Source: Pelecanus crispus
Taxonomy: Eukaryota > Chordata > Aves > Pelecaniformes > Pelecanidae
DNA length: 64,000 nucleotides
Reading direction: 5' to 3'
Assembly: GCF_030463565.1 (NCBI RefSeq)
Contig: NC_134651.1
Coordinates: 11,916,734-11,980,733, forward strand
Program-made: the position numbers and the translations under genes
The notes under the pieces: generated by a model
The model's input: only the letters and a program-made list of their open reading frames with translations
Databases searched by the model: none
What the model was told of the DNA's origin: nothing
Shown: piece after piece, positions 13,699-28,600 of the stretch
How positions within the stretch are numbered: the stretch's first letter is position 1
Layout: every line of letters begins with the position of its first letter

Positions 13699-16600
13699 TC
13701 ACTTCTCCGAGCTTGGTCTCTTGAGCAGGGCGCTGTACTTGAGCGGGACGCCATCGGATGTCAGCACGACCTCCACCAGCGTGAAAATGGTGATCACCTT
13801 CAGTGAGGGAGAGAAAGACGGAGAGAAGAGGGTTTTTCAGGTGGCTTGGCATCAGACCAGGATTTGCTTAGAGCTGCGCTGGCTTTTGCTGCCTCCACTG
13901 CGGCACCCATCGGGAGCTGGGGAATGGGGCAGGATGGCTTCAGATAGCTCTGCTGGGGTCTGGGGTGCTCCTGGGGCTGTGGCTGGATACAGCATCCTCA
14001 AGGGCACTACCACTGGGCTGTGAAGCCAGCCAAGGAACCCAAACTGAGCCAAATGAGCCTCCCAAAACACCCTCACTTATTCCAGACTGATCAAGCCCCA
14101 GCCTTGTTCTCTGCACAGTCCGGGAAGGAGCGTGGGTGACTGTGCCCTTGGCCTTGGGTCCCAACCTCCCCTAAAGCCTGCCCATGTCTCCCTTCTCCAG
14201 CTGGAGAACACACATCATCCCTTAATGAAGCAACTTGGCCAAGCGCCAGTGGTGCGCTGCAGCCAGAAGGGTTTTCCACATGACACTGAGCATTTTCTCA
14301 GCATCCTGCAAGGAGGAAACGACCCCCCCCCCATGCCTGCACAGTGTGAGGAGACCCGGGAAGTGAGCACGATGGATGAGAGAGACACAAGGGAATAAAG
14401 ACCCCAGAAAATCAATCCCTCCTGTGCAGGAATGTGTCACCACCTCCCTGGTCCTCTGAGTCCATCTCTTCGTGCAATTGTGTGGATTAGAAGTGCAAAG
14501 CATCAGCTAGCTAGGTCTATCCACGAGGCACAGTTAATGGGCTGGCTGGGACACCACGAAGGGGCTGCCCCGGGGCTGTGGCCGGGCATTTAGGCACTTC
14601 GCTTGCCGTCCCCAAGCCCTGCGCTGCGGCAGGGCTGGTCTGTAGGAGGAACGGGCATGGAGCCACCAGCATAACCTTGTCAAACCCCTCCCAGCTCATC
14701 CAGCGCCAGCCGCTCCAGATTAATCATTCAGAGCAGGAAAATCTCATTGAGACTTAAACGTATCAAAGTGGCCAGCGAGGAGCAAACCACAGGGAAATCC
14801 TTTTGCAGATGGCTGCCCAGATAGCTGCCGGTTATCTAGCACCAGCCCCCTGCCTGCCCCAGCTGGCAAGAGAACATGGGGCAGTGGCAAGGGGGCAGCC
14901 CCCCACGTTTGGGGGAGTCAAATGGGGATTATCAGGGCTCTCCCTTAGCAATCCTGCCTCATCCCTTTGCTGAACCACCGGGGAACAGCACGATTTCACA
15001 TCAAATCCCCCAAGTCTTACATCCACTTCATACTCAAGCCCTGAGTAATGCCCACTGAGGTCCTGGCCATTGCCTGGAGATCAGGGAGAGATGGGGGCAA
15101 CACCCAGACCCCTGCACAGCTTCCCGCAAACAGTCTTTCCCGACATTCCTGCTGCCTGGCTGGGCTGAGCCAAACCGGGAAGCAGAGGCCAAGCACTGGG
15201 GCCAGGCGGGGAGCTGGGGGTGCTCAATGCCATAGGGTGTCCAGGTGACATCTCTCACGGTTCAGCATGGCTCCCAGGGACCTGGATCATCCCGGTGCTG
15301 GAGATTTATCAACTCAGGGATCTGCTGGCTTGGAGGCCAGCTCAGAACTTGCTCCCAGGGGAGCGCTCCGGTGTTTTCTTAGGAGGTGTGGAGGGTTCAT
15401 GGAGGAGTTTCCTCTACCGCTGAGTGTTTGCTTAACCAGAATGGGCCCTGCTCATGCTGGGGCATCATTTTTCATGTGGGTCCCTGGTAGGGTGTAAGTG
15501 ATACCCGCTCCTGCAGGAAAGAAGGAACTGAGGCCACTTCTGGCCACATCCAGGGGGCTTCTCTGAGCCAAGCTGAGAAAGGAAAGCTCAGCTTCAAAGG
15601 GAAGGAGGCCCGCAGAAATGCCTGCAGCAGCCGGGGAGCTCGGCTGGTTCTGACCGCAGCATCTCCCCTGGGAAGGAAAGGACTCCCCAGGACTTGCATC
15701 ACACCAGCTGGGAGGGTCAGCTCGGCCCTGCATTGGGAGTCCTTTTCATCCACCTCTAGGTGGACAAGGATGGGCTGTGCTGGGCTTGGCTGGAAATGGG
15801 GTTCGAGCACAGAGCCCCTGGAGCGGTGCAAGGAGAGGTTGGGATTCAGCCCTCCTGTCCCTGCCCGGGCAGCAGGCAGGGATCACAGCAGTCAACACAG
15901 CTGTGATTTTATAGCGACGCCAGACAAAAGTTGGCAAAGAAGCACCACTTAATCAAGCCAGACAAATGCGATTGCTCCCTTTGATTGAGTTACCAAGTTA
16001 ATAGATGACAGGGACACAAGAGAGAGATTTCTAGATGCTGTTGAACCATTTGACACTGCATCTCAGGAAGCTTGACTTAAAAAATTCCTCCTAATTGGGT
16101 CTCAACCCTGTCACAGGGATGGAAACTCAAAAGAAGGGCTGTGCCAGGGAGGGGGCACGGAATGCCAGGATGGGGGGAAGGGTCTAGACAGGCGCTGCCG
16201 TAGGCCTGATCTTACTTAACATCTTAATTGATGATCTGGAAGAAGGAAGTAAACAGCATGTTAATTCAATTCCTGGAGGAAACTGAATTGGGAGGCAGAG
16301 CACACAACAGGCAGGGCAGAGTCTGAAGGCCATGGAGGGGTCAGATGCAGGGGCAGCGATAGGATGGAGCGGGGCTGGAGGGAAGAGGAGATTGAGGCTG
16401 AGGTCGGGCTTGCTGGGGAGCAGACACAGAGGGACAGAAGGACCTGACAGCCTGCAAGGCAGTCCTGCCTCCTGGACCTGTCCCCGCAGAGATCACAGGA
16501 TCCACATGTTGCACACAGCCTCCACGCCACCCCCACTATGTTGTGAGCCCGTCCCATGCTGGGGGGTCTTACCTGGGGCAAAGATTCCTGCTCCGGCTCC

Positions 16601-19600
16601 TCCGGCTCCCACATGAGAGTCAGCTCTGGCTTCCTCCCCACCTTTTGGAAGTGGAAGCCCAGCAAGGGCAGCGCCTGCAGGCAGAGAGAGCGTTGGGAAC
16701 AGCCTGTGGCCCTGACAACATCCCCCACTCAGCTCTCCCCCTCCGCTTCGCCTCTGGATGGGGATGACGCTGCTTTTGCCCGGCACGCTGCCTCTGCAGC
16801 CCTTTAACAACCGGGATGCAGCAGCCCGTGAGCCTGAGCCTACCACGTAAATCAGGGGCTGCTGTGATACACAAACAGCCTATATATCACACTATATGTC
16901 CTGTTTAAAGATGTCATTGCCAGCCATATAACCAGGTTATTAAGAGAAGATGCTGTCACTAACCGCAGGTGCTGGCCTACAGTGGTGCTGTCACAGCCCC
17001 AGATATACCGTCTGATTAAATGAAATGAAAACCAGCCTCGCTCCCTTTCCTCGCTTCAGCTCCCTGTTGATCTCTGTTCCCCTGAATCTGTCTTTATTCC
17101 CTTTTACCTAGACTAGATCACCCCCAGCACGTAGCAAGGAGAAGCTGGTCCTCAGAGACAGGGCTGCTCCAGACTCCCCAGCCCCTTGTGCCTGCCTGGG
17201 GCCGAGGGATGGAGGGGAAACCCCGTGAAGGCTCCCTCCCCTCCGGCCAGCCCGGCTTGGGCACAGCTCTGCCAGCTGCAGGGCTGGCACAGAAGGGCAC
17301 CAGGACAGCCACTGCCTCTGATGATGCCAGGCTGCTGCAGCCCTCTCGGGTGAGGCAGCGTTGGCACTGTCTCACACTGGTGACGTACTTACATTGCAGT
17401 AGATGCGCTTCTGGACTCCAAACTTCAGCACCAGGACATCAAAGGCCTCATTCAGGACACCCATCACCATGGCCTCTGACTCCAGAGGACCACACTCCTG
17501 CCAAGAGACAGGGCTGTCACTACACCAGCATCCCCCATCCAGCCATCCCCAAGGGGAGCCAGCGTCTCCAGGTCCTGGAGCTCCGGCTGTGGTGGTTGCT
17601 CAGTGTGTCCCCTCACTGTTTGCCTTCCCCCAGGCCAGCTGGGCAGCCACAGAGCCCTGGACCCAGTGGCATCTAGGCTGAGCCTTCATGGGGAAATCTG
17701 GAGATGCCTCGGGGGAAGATGGTCTTGGCTCTTACCCTGACGAAGATAGCAAAGAAGAGGTCAGCGCTGAGCTCCTGCACCCTCTTGGAAGCCATCTTCC
17801 GGTCGTTGCAGTGATCTGCCTGTCTCTGGATGGCTTCTTTCTCCATCTTGATGGGGGAACTGGTACCTGGGAAGGGGACAAGTGACAATGATGTGCCCAT
17901 GCTCCCTCCTGCTCCAGAGCTATGCCATGGCACCCCGGACCCAAATACCCAGCTCACCTCCGTGTCCCTGTTTATTTGAGGGCACCCACGTCCCAGGGAG
18001 CTGCCCCGTGGGATGCAGACTCCAAGCACCCAGCACCTGTGGCAGGCAAGGCAGGAACCGGGAGTCCTGCCTGTGCCGGGCACAGCCACCCCCTCCCCTC
18101 GCAGCACCCAGAGCTGCTCTGCAAGCGGCCGGGTGGCACCCACCAAGTGAGGCCGAGAGGAGACGGTGCACGATGACGTCTGCGTAGCGGCGGATGGGCG
18201 AGGTGAAGTGCGTGTAGAAGGGCACGTTCAGGGCGTAGTGGCGAAAGAGGGTCTCGTCCTCCAGGACACCGGTGCAGAAGTAGAGCGCCATCTGAAAGGG
18301 GTGAGAAGCGAGGGAAGGGTGTGAGCAAGGATGGTGGCAGGACCATGAACGAGGCTGCAGGGGTCTGTGTCTGCGAGACAGAGCTCCAGCAGCTGATGGT
18401 CCTTCACCTGCTGCTCAGTTCGGGCTGTGCAGGGACAAGGCAGGCGCTGCAGGAACTGAGCACAGAGCAAAGTGGGTAAAGCCACTGCAGTGAGCTGCTG
18501 GCTGCCAGCTGACCCTGCGTGGCCCCAAGGATTGCATCAACTTTCATGTCACACATGGGTTTAAGCAGTCTCCTGCTTCCACTCAGGCCTTGGGGCTCAT
18601 TCACCATCCCCCCGTCTTCCAGGGGAGAGCCCAGCCTGTCCCGTGCCCACCATGGATGTTCTCCCAACAAGGGGTTTTGCAGAGTAGCTCCCATACCAGG
18701 TTCTTTGGTTCTGGGTCCGGCTGCAGGCTCTGCACACCCATTGTGCCTGCTTGCAGAGCACTGGGGGCTGGGATGAGTGGCTCCTCTATTCACCAAGGAG
18801 GAGGAGGCAGTCCTGCTGAGATCCCCGCTGCTCCATCCCACAAGGACAGCTGGGAAGCTGAGCAGCTGGACTGCCCATCTAAACCAACACTGGGGCTGCA
18901 CTGGCACCATGCTGCCCAGCAGCCTCTTCAGCGGGAACCTCTCCTGGCTGCACCACCCCTCTTATCCCACATGTTACAGCTCTTATTTTTACATCTGTGA
19001 AACACCAGCCCTCGGGGCTGGGAAAACAATGGGGGCTGAGCCCAGGCAGGGAGGGTAGGCTGTGCGGGTCAGGGGGGTTGTGGCAGGGTCACAGCACAGT
19101 GGCGATTGAATGAACCCGTTTAAAAATAAGAGCAAGTGATTTAAAAAAACAGGAGTAGCCAGCTCTGATTACAGAGCCGTCCTGGGATCCACAGTTTGGG
19201 CAGCTGTATCCTCCACTCTCCAGCCCAGTGGCACAGCCAGCTCCTGCTGAGCAGCAACGCACTGATCCGGGCAAGTAAATAGAGCAGGTTAAAAAAAGCA
19301 GCATCGGTCCCGGCCTTATTATGAGACCCAAGAGATGGGATAGGAGCTGTGGCGGCTGCCAATTTCCACAACCCAGAATTAAATTGTTTCTGATGGACTC
19401 CATGAAGTATGGTCTCCACTCAATTAGCTCGGCTCCCACCAAACAAGGCTCTGCGCCGTTGGGCAGGGAGACACGCCGAGCGCCAGAGGCTGCTGCAGGA
19501 AAAGATGAGTGCCCTTGTGCAGACAGACAGCATGAAATTACAAGGGGTTTATAGGCACTTATGCCAGGCTCCTGGGCAGAAGGAAGGAAGGTCCCTGCAA

Positions 19601-22600
19601 TGCCAGGTAGGTAGAGAGCAGAGCACAGGTCAAAATCCCAGCTACAAGCAAGCCACTATGAAGGGCTCATCCCTTCCCTATGCCCAGCAGTGCAGGGCAA
19701 CCCCTGCCTTGTTTCAAGTTAGAAAAGGTGCTGAAGGTCCCACGCAGCTTGCTGTTGCCTGGTACACTTCTTCCTGATGTGGTGCTGGCCAAACCCAGCC
19801 GCTGCTGGGTCCAGCACCATTTTTGACACTCTTTTGGCAGCCCATGACCCTCACTGAGGTTGGCATCAGCTTGGGTATCATAGCAAAAATACTCCCCTGG
19901 GCTGTGGTAAGGTTACACACTGCAGGGAGCCCAGTCCGACATGTATCTGATACCTGTCCTCGCCACCATGACAGCACTACCCAGTGACATCAGCCTGGCA
20001 TAAAGCAGATGTTTTCTCATTAACAGATTTGTCTCACAAGTGGTCTCAAATCCCCAGGGATTGCCGCAGTCGCCGGAGAACTGCGAGGAGCCTGGAAATA
20101 AATCAGCCCCAGCCAACCAGGGGCGGCTTTGCTCTCACGGACAGATTGAATCCCCGAGTGACTGAGCCCCTGAGAAATGGTATGTCGCTGCTCCTTCATC
20201 TGTTACAAGGCTCCTGGCACAGCAATCCATGCACTCCCCCAGACACACGCATTACCAGTTGCTTCCCATCTCCCTCCTCCTACAAGAGGCTGATGTCTTG
20301 ACCATCAGCATGCAGTGAAGATGGAAGATGCAGGCTTGGCACGACCATGGGTTAAACCTGTGGGCAGCTTGTTTTGGCTGATTTAACGGCAGCCTTGGTC
20401 CCTGAAACACCAGCTTTATCACTGGGAGCTGAGATGTGTGCACGGATACGGGTGACTCCTCAGTGTCCTGACCAGACGGTCTCGCCACACCATCTGTCAG
20501 AGCGATGGCCCAGCCCTCGACACCGGTACGGGCCCCTGTGTGGCTGTGCTCTGCAGCTGCCAACACTCAGATCTGTCCTCTTCCCCATGAGGGACCGTGA
20601 CATCTGGGAACACGGGCAGGATGGGGCTGATTCTTCCATCTGCTCTAATACTGGTGGCAGACAGCAAAAAATCCTCCTCCCAGGGCAAGCTCCTTCCACT
20701 TAGTAGCTGTCTGCCCTTTCCAAGGGGCACTGACACGGCTTTGCACTACCCATCCTCTGCGTTTAGCAGCAGGAACAACAATGGGAATCTGAATTGCTCA
20801 GGATTTTTGGGAGCTGTAAGTCCACTCTGCAGTGAGTGTGATCAGGGACCAGAGACCACAAAAAGCAACACTGATGCCTCTCACCCCCGCAGCACCATGG
20901 TCCTTCCATGGACTGGAGGTCGTATGGGTCCACTGCCATGAGCACATCCTGGGTCATATTTGAAAGTGGCCCTAAAGACCCTAAAGGCCCTAAAGAGTGT
21001 CTGCCCACCTGGCCGATGGCTTTGGGCAAGTCTGAAAATCCATTTACAAGCTAAACAACAGTTCAGCAAATGGCCAACTGCATAAGCTCACCCCAGGATC
21101 AAGACAGATTTCTGCTGCTTCTGGCTCATGCACCACTTCCAATAATGAGAGCACCCCATCATGCGTGGCAATACCACCCTGCCAGGGAACACCGGCAGAT
21201 GGGAATGCCAGAAGATGGGAAGGCCGTTCACCATCCACACACAGGCTGCCCTGCCGGGCCAATGGGCTCAGCTGTAAACCGTGTTTTGCCTATTATGGAA
21301 GTGTGCCAGACAGCAGGTTTGCCAGGCCCAAGTGGACTGCACAGCACAACTGAACACACGGGGACTTTGGTCTTCTGATGATGAAATGAGTCTAGTTCCT
21401 GCCACAATCATGTCTCATGGAATATCTCCTTTAAAAGTTTCTCTTCTTCCCCAAGCTCTCTGTCTGGTATCTACTTCGCAGAAGACTTCACCCCCAAAAC
21501 CTTGATACCTCTTTTGTGTATGGATCTAACATGTATTCACAGGGCTGAATCTTAACAAGAGCCACTGGGAAGTACCTCAAAGTACACCCACCACTTCTCA
21601 GACCACAGCCTCAGGAAACCACAGAGGCAAAATTTCAGCAAGTCAGTGAGTCCCAAAAAGCTCATCTCCTCGTTGGTGCCAGGGCAGAACCAAGTTGCCT
21701 TCTCCTTGCCCATCCCTCCTGGCCCAAAGCCAGGCTTGCTCCAAGTGCTGCTGCTGGCAAAGCCCAGGCTTGCACCACAGTCAGCAGGACCAGAGAGGGA
21801 CCCCAGGGAATGCATGTCACCGGTGCATTCACTTGTTAGCACCTTCCACCGGAAGAGGAAGATGTGACAGAAGGGACCAGGACAAGTAAAAGCAGGACAT
21901 GGGATCTGGGACAACACAGCCAGCTCCAGAGGATACTCCTTGCACTTTACAAAGCAGCACTCCTGAGCTGGACACATACATGAGCGAGTGATTTACTGAA
22001 TGGCTTCAGTCCCCAATACCACTTGCAAGCAAGCATTAAGTCACTAAAGTACAGCAGGACTTCAGGCAACTGCTAATGAGTAAATGGAGCAAATAAGCTA
22101 ATTAGAAGAGTGACAGTCAAATGAGTGATGTTGGGGAGATGATTCATTCCTGCAGCGATAAGCAGGCCACAGCAGAGACACCATTTCAGGAATGTGCCCC
22201 TTCTCCCTGTGGGGTAGGACTACACTCAGAAGAGGCTGTGCTATGCCCAGCTGCAAATGTAGACAGGCAGATGCTTCACAAAAACTCTTTTTGATGGTGA
22301 TAAGCACCCAAATAAGTGTCTTGAGCTGCAGACACACCAAACACGACAATCAGTGTGAGCAGCACAAGCCTCCATTGCAGAGAAGGTCTCTTGGTCTGGA
22401 GGGAGACCAAAGGGTTTCTAGGGTTTCCCTGCTTCTAAGAGCATGTGTCCAGGTACCATATTGTGCTTTAAGGCCAGTCCCACACCCCTACATCATCCTC
22501 GCTCTTGATTCTTTCTTTGGATCAGTTGGGATACCACGATGTGAAGAAATGGCACGAACATGAACCATGGAGCCCACCACCACCTCTTCATAGAGCAGGC

Positions 22601-25600
22601 TGGGTCTTTGTGAGTCTGCTAACATCCCACATGCAACTTCAAGGGTAAAACATCCCAACCAATAATAACAGGGACACTATGCGGGGGTGACGAAAGGCTC
22701 AGCCTGACCCTGCCATCCACTGAAGCTCTGTTGTCCAGGGGATACCCCCACTGCCAGCTGCACGGGGCTGGAGGCACGGGGGGAAGCTGCTGGCAGCCCT
22801 GCAGCACCATGTTAGGTGTCCCTTCACTCTCCCTCTATGTAGTAACCAGCTATGGTAATGTAGAAGGGGCAAGGGTTGAAGATGGAGCCACAGCAGACAG
22901 CTACAGCCAGACAGCACAGTGCCATTCTCACCTGCATGGGCCTGGAGAACATGTTGGTCAGCACTTCTTTCCTGGCTTCAGAGTATTTGTCAGCACCAAA
23001 TGTTTCATTTAAGCTTTTCTGGAGGAGAAAAGAGTGAGAGAGCATTCAGTGTTGGCAAGCTATGGCAGTAGGGGGACCCAGGCAGACTTTACTGGGGCAA
23101 ACAGCAGCTCATCAGAGCCAAATTCCTCCTTTCCCTGCAAATCTCCTCGTAAACCCAAAAGTGCACGTGAAATTGGGTTTTGCTCTGGTTCCAGCAGCCC
23201 CAACAGGACTGCACACACAGTCCTTCTGACCGCTGACCCACCTCCCAGGGACAACAGCAGCAAGCACCTGGGCCATAGGGACCACTGGCTCTGTCTGCAG
23301 ACATGCAGCGTACGAGAGCGCCTGTAACCCCTCTCCTGACCTGTGCCTGACTCCCATCCAGCTACTGAGGGCTTCAGCGCATGGACCAATGGGACTCTGG
23401 GGAGATGTGGATATGGGAGGTCACTGCCTGGGGCTAGCAGTGAGGAAGGGCCGGAGGGTTCAAAGTGCGGAAGAGGAGCTGAATGCACAGCCCTGCATCT
23501 GCTGACATAGCCTCAGTGCAGCCAGCAAGCGGGGAAAGCAGTCCCAGCTGATGGAGGGGTGTGCAGGAGGCCAGCGGGGATAGGATTAACAGAGGATTAT
23601 CCACAGTCCAGTTGCAGCGAGTAAAGAAAATCCTGGAACCTGCGCTGTGCTGTTCAGCCGGAGTTCAGCCTCAGGACACGCTCAGCGGAGGATCGGTCAG
23701 ATACCTCCCGCATTGGCTGTATCTGACCTTTCCCAGCACCACTCTCTAGTCCTTCCCAGTCCCTGCTCTCCACCCTGCCCTCCCTGAGACCTTCAGCAGC
23801 CCAGACAGAAACACCCCTTTGCAGAGCTACTTTTCCTTCGGTACAGAGCAAGTGCCCTGCCCAGGACCTGCTGAGAAGGCAGAGAAAGGAAATGCGGGTG
23901 TCCCAGTGAGTGTCCCAGCACTGAAATATCCTTCCCATTGCAGAGAGGGCAGCACTGCGGTCACCTGCAAGGTCCTTCTCACCCTGCTCTAAGCTCTGTG
24001 CACAATATCAGCTGACTGGGACAGCTGGGACACCCTTGCCCAGCACTGGTGGGGTCAAGAGTGAGTGAGTGAGGTGTTTCGTTTTGGCATGGGATAGTTG
24101 TCAGCTCTGCTTGGGCAGAGTGGGACAGGGAATAAATGACATGCTGCTGCAAACGTGCCATCACGCAGCTGCCCACCCTTCACCCCCACAGCCCTGCTCC
24201 CCGCTGGGCCAGCGCACTCACGTGCAGGGTCCCCGCGCTGCTGAAGTCAATGTCAAGGCCAACTTGGTTGCAAAACTCCATGAGGTCTTTCAGCAGCTTG
24301 GTCTGGGGTGGGGGGGTGGCGACGAAGCAGGGCCTGCTCGGGGAAGGAGCGGTAGATCTGGTGGGCCACAGCCATGTTCGCGAGCAGCATGAACTCTTCC
24401 ACCAGCCTGCGGCATGAGAAAAACAACCCCGGGCCCCAGTTAGAGAGGGGAGTCCCCTGGGAAGCCAAGACAGTCCATAGTGATGGGAACTAATATGACA
24501 CGGGGGGACTGGGGAGCAGCTTGTAGTTGCTGTTATAAGCAAAGATTAGATGTGAGACTGCAGCAAATCCCCCCCCCAAAAAAATTCTCAGTTTATAGCT
24601 GAGGTTTCCCTGGGGATTCAGAGCAAGCCGTCCTGCTGGCGCAGACAAGCAGAAGTCAGTGATAAATTGACAGCTTAAATTAGGATAAAATAATCTCCCT
24701 TTAGATCATTTTATCTCCTGAAACGCTCGACAAGCAAAACAAATGCTGTGCAAGAGATAGCACAGAAAACAAACACATATCGCTGTCTTCCCGGGCCAGA
24801 GAAAACAGCGTCTCGCTCGCTCCCCCATCCCGAGCTCGACATGTGTGGTCAAGCCCAGCCACAGAGCTCGGCCTTTGCGCCGGGCTTCCACCCAGAGCAA
24901 GACGCAGCGCAGCCCCTGGGCAGGGCAAGCCACCAGCGCAGCTCACCGCGGGGCTGCCTCTGGCATTCAGGCAATGCAAGGACTCTGGGGGCTCCTCCAT
25001 GCAACCTGCAGACTGCTGGGGGTACCCCAGGCTGGGGTGAGCCCCCGCCCCTGCTTCTGCCTCTGAAGGTACAAGCATTGAACGTAAATCTCCGGGGCTA
25101 CACACTGCAAAGAAAAGCAATCCCAGCGCTAGAGATCATCTTTGGAGCATTTATGAGTTGTGCTACCAGCTGTAGGGCTGTGCCACAGGAGACTTGTTTA
25201 ACTGAGCTTAGATAAGCAGAGAGATGTGCTTAACTGGGCTTCCTGTTATTTGCTGCATGTATTTCCAGGGCTCCTAACTGGTGCTAATTGCCAAAAAAGC
25301 TAATAGATTTACAGAAGTAACCTCATCCTCCGAGCAATGCCCGAGCGATCTGTCACTGATTACGCAGGCTCAGCCCCATTGCTCTTGCAGGGAAAGCAGT
25401 GATTTTGCAGGGCTAGCTGGGGGACCCAGGCTGGAGCTGGTGGTCCTGCAGCTCCTGGCCCTGGCCATTGCTGGGGGGACTGGCCAGGGGAGATGTGCAG
25501 AGTGCTGTGCTCCCGGGGTACTTGCTACAGCAGTGATACGTTCCCAGCCTGGGAGTACTTGCCAAGAACTCAAAAGAGAAAGGAAATAAAGACAAGCCCA

Positions 25601-28600
25601 GAGGAGGAATAAGTACCTGAGGGTGATAATCAGTGGTGGAAATGTTCATCTTTAATGGGAAGGAGCTCCCTTAATAAGAGCCTCGTGGGTTCTCCCAGAG
25701 CGTGTTGTGCCAGAGGCCAACACTTCAGACCCCGCAGGGAGGGCAGGAGGGACACCTTCTCGCATGAGCAGTGCGGGAACGGGTGGGGAGCAGCACAGCC
25801 TAAGTGTGAATGGGCCACCCATCCTGTCCCCTGAAACACCCGTCGATGGGCAGATGCTACCAGAAGGCCAAGGGCTGGGCCAGGGGGTAGGCAATGCGCC
25901 TGCAGCCTGGTGTGGGAGCAGGGTCCCAACACGCTCGTGACGGGCGACTTCCAAGAGGGTTGAGCCAAGCTCTTGCTGCTCCTGTGCAGCTAAGCCAGCA
26001 GATGGCAACATCGGTCCCTCTATGGCCACCGGCACCGGCGGGGCTGCGGGACAGCATGGCCCAAGGGTGCTGGGCACCCCGGCTGCACAGCACCCAGGGG
26101 TGGGAGGCAGGGCAGGGAGCGGCACCCAGCGGGTTATGGCACGGCCAGGCCCATCTCCTGGGTGCAGGTGGACACACCAGCTCCCACGCTTGCAGATGGC
26201 ACGTGGGACACAGTGGCCTGAGGACACGTGCGAGGCTGTGCTGGCCCATACTCGTACCTGGGAAGCCCTTTCTGCGCAAGCCAGCTCACAGCAAGGCACA
26301 GCGAAGAGCACGGGCTGTGAAAGGCAGCACCTCTCCTTCCTGTGGGCTTTGGTGCAAAGAAAAAGGGAGACATTTCCAGTGCTAGTGCCAGCTCCACAGA
26401 TGCACACGTGGGCAAAGGCTGGCCATGGAGTTCCTGTGCCTCCCTCGAAATGTGGCCTCTATGGAGTGAGGTGTAAACCCATTTTTAAAGACAGATCAAT
26501 AAACACCTGCGAACAGCATCTCTTTTTTGTCACAGGTGCAACGTGCTTATCTCATCTCCTAGAGAGGAACACTGTGAGTGCTCAAGCAGCCCCTGCTGTT
26601 CTTGCTCCCGTTGCGCACTAGAGTGTGAAGCCTTTACCTTTTACCTCCAGCGACACTTTGGGCTGGATGCAATTTCCACCTGATTATTAAGTTCTGTATT
26701 CTGTTTTACCATTTTGGGGCTTGGGGCTTTTAAACTTTCCTGGAGATAGCCTTGTTCTGATGTTGCAGGCAGCACTGATTTGAAGCTAATACCTGAGTGC
26801 CCTCCTGCCAGGGATGCTTTTACACCTGAAGGAAAACTAACAGCACATACTTCCCACTTTGCTCTGCAAAACCCTGTCCTCTTTCCCTTCAACATGTCCA
26901 CACCTGGAGCACCAGCCCCCAGACAGCATCCAAGACAGCCTGCATCAAGAGTAGGTACCTGGCACATGGTTGGATTGACTGCATGTGCAGGAAAATCTTA
27001 TCAGGAAGCACCCAGGAGCTTTGCACCCATGACAAGGTGCACAGGATGTGACCACAGATATTCAGAGTTGAAAAGCCATTTGTCTTGCTTGATCACCCAA
27101 AGGCGGGGGCTGACTTTGCGAGACATGGCTGCGGTTTGTGCTTCCAAGGAGCAGATAACACGGACAAGGTTGGACAATGCCCTGTATCCGGGGGCAAGAG
27201 AAGCCCCACGACCCGATGGGTTGGTTTGTGGCAGCTCAGGTTAATGAACCACAGTGGCCCAGGAAGGCTCACTGCCCTGTGGGTTGATGCCAAAACACCC
27301 TGCAGGGACGGAGGGTCCTTCCCAGCTCTGGATCACCCAGGGCTCACGGAGCTGCTCCCCACACGCACCCTGTTGCAGCAGCCCTGCAAGCATGAAAGGG
27401 ATCAACAGCGTGGGGCTGCTCCGTGCTAACTCCTAGACTGGTTCATTTCAAACACAGAGATTTAGTCCCCAGGGAGAGGAAAGCAGCTTCCAGAAGGGAC
27501 ACGTCACAGCTGGGCTAATCCAGAGCATATGAGAGCCTGCCAGGGTCAGAGGGAAAGGGCTGAGGACAGCGAAGGAGCTGGCACTTGCACCCAGAGTTAA
27601 GCCAGGTCACCTCTTCTGCAGAGGAATGGGGTCTGTGGCTCAGGACACAAGGAGGGAGCCAAGATCTGCAACAAACAGCTTAATGAGGCCGTCTCACTGC
27701 ACCTAAAAGGAAAACCTTATTCCCATGTGTGGCTCACGCTGAGACTCAACACGGGACACTGGAGACTCAGGAGGATAAGCCAGGGCTGGCACAGCCCATG
27801 AAGCCAGCACGGCTTCAGGTGCTGAGGAGCAGCAGGGCACAGCGAAGCTGCTGCCTTCCTGCCCTCCCCATGTGTCCTTTTAGCTGCACTTTTAGCTAGT
27901 GTCCTCACCAGGGCTTCAACTCGGCAAGTGCTACACCGTGGCTTGGAAAAAAGCAAAGGATGCTGAGGCAAGCGGGAGTGGAGGCTGGCTGGTAGTGGCC
28001 AGGCGCCAGACCAGCACCTGGCACTGGTGTTCCTGGGAGCTGTGCTGAAGCCCTGCTAACTCAGTGGCAGGTCAAACGACAAGAGGGGGTTTTGGTTTTG
28101 GGTTGGTTTTTTTTTTTCTTTTTCTTTTTTTCTTAAAAAAGCCTAGCTCCAAGTTTGGCTCGGTGCAGCTGGCAGACAGGAGTGCAAAGAAAAATATTTC
28201 ATGGCTAAAAAAATGGAGACAGAAAGACTGGTCCATCTGAACGCATGCTGAATGAATCCCATGTGAAATGCATTCTAACGCCATTGCTACAGTTTCCTCT
28301 GGATTAGCTGAGCTATCCTTGGCTCCCAGCTCCATAAAATCCCATAAACAATCTGATCTGAACTTTTGCCCTTTCTGTGCTGATGCGAGGTTTCCTTTGC
28401 TGTCCTGTGGAGCAGGCTGGGGGCTAGCAGGTGGCTGTCCTTCCCATAGGTGCCTCCAGATCCCAGCCATCCTGCCTGCCGGGGCTGCAGGAGGGAGCGT
28501 TTCCAAACCTGTTCAATGCATCATTTAACACATGCACATGCGAGAGGGAGGAGAGGGAGGGGCAGGACAGCTTGCAAGCTCTGTAACATGCATAAGCAGT

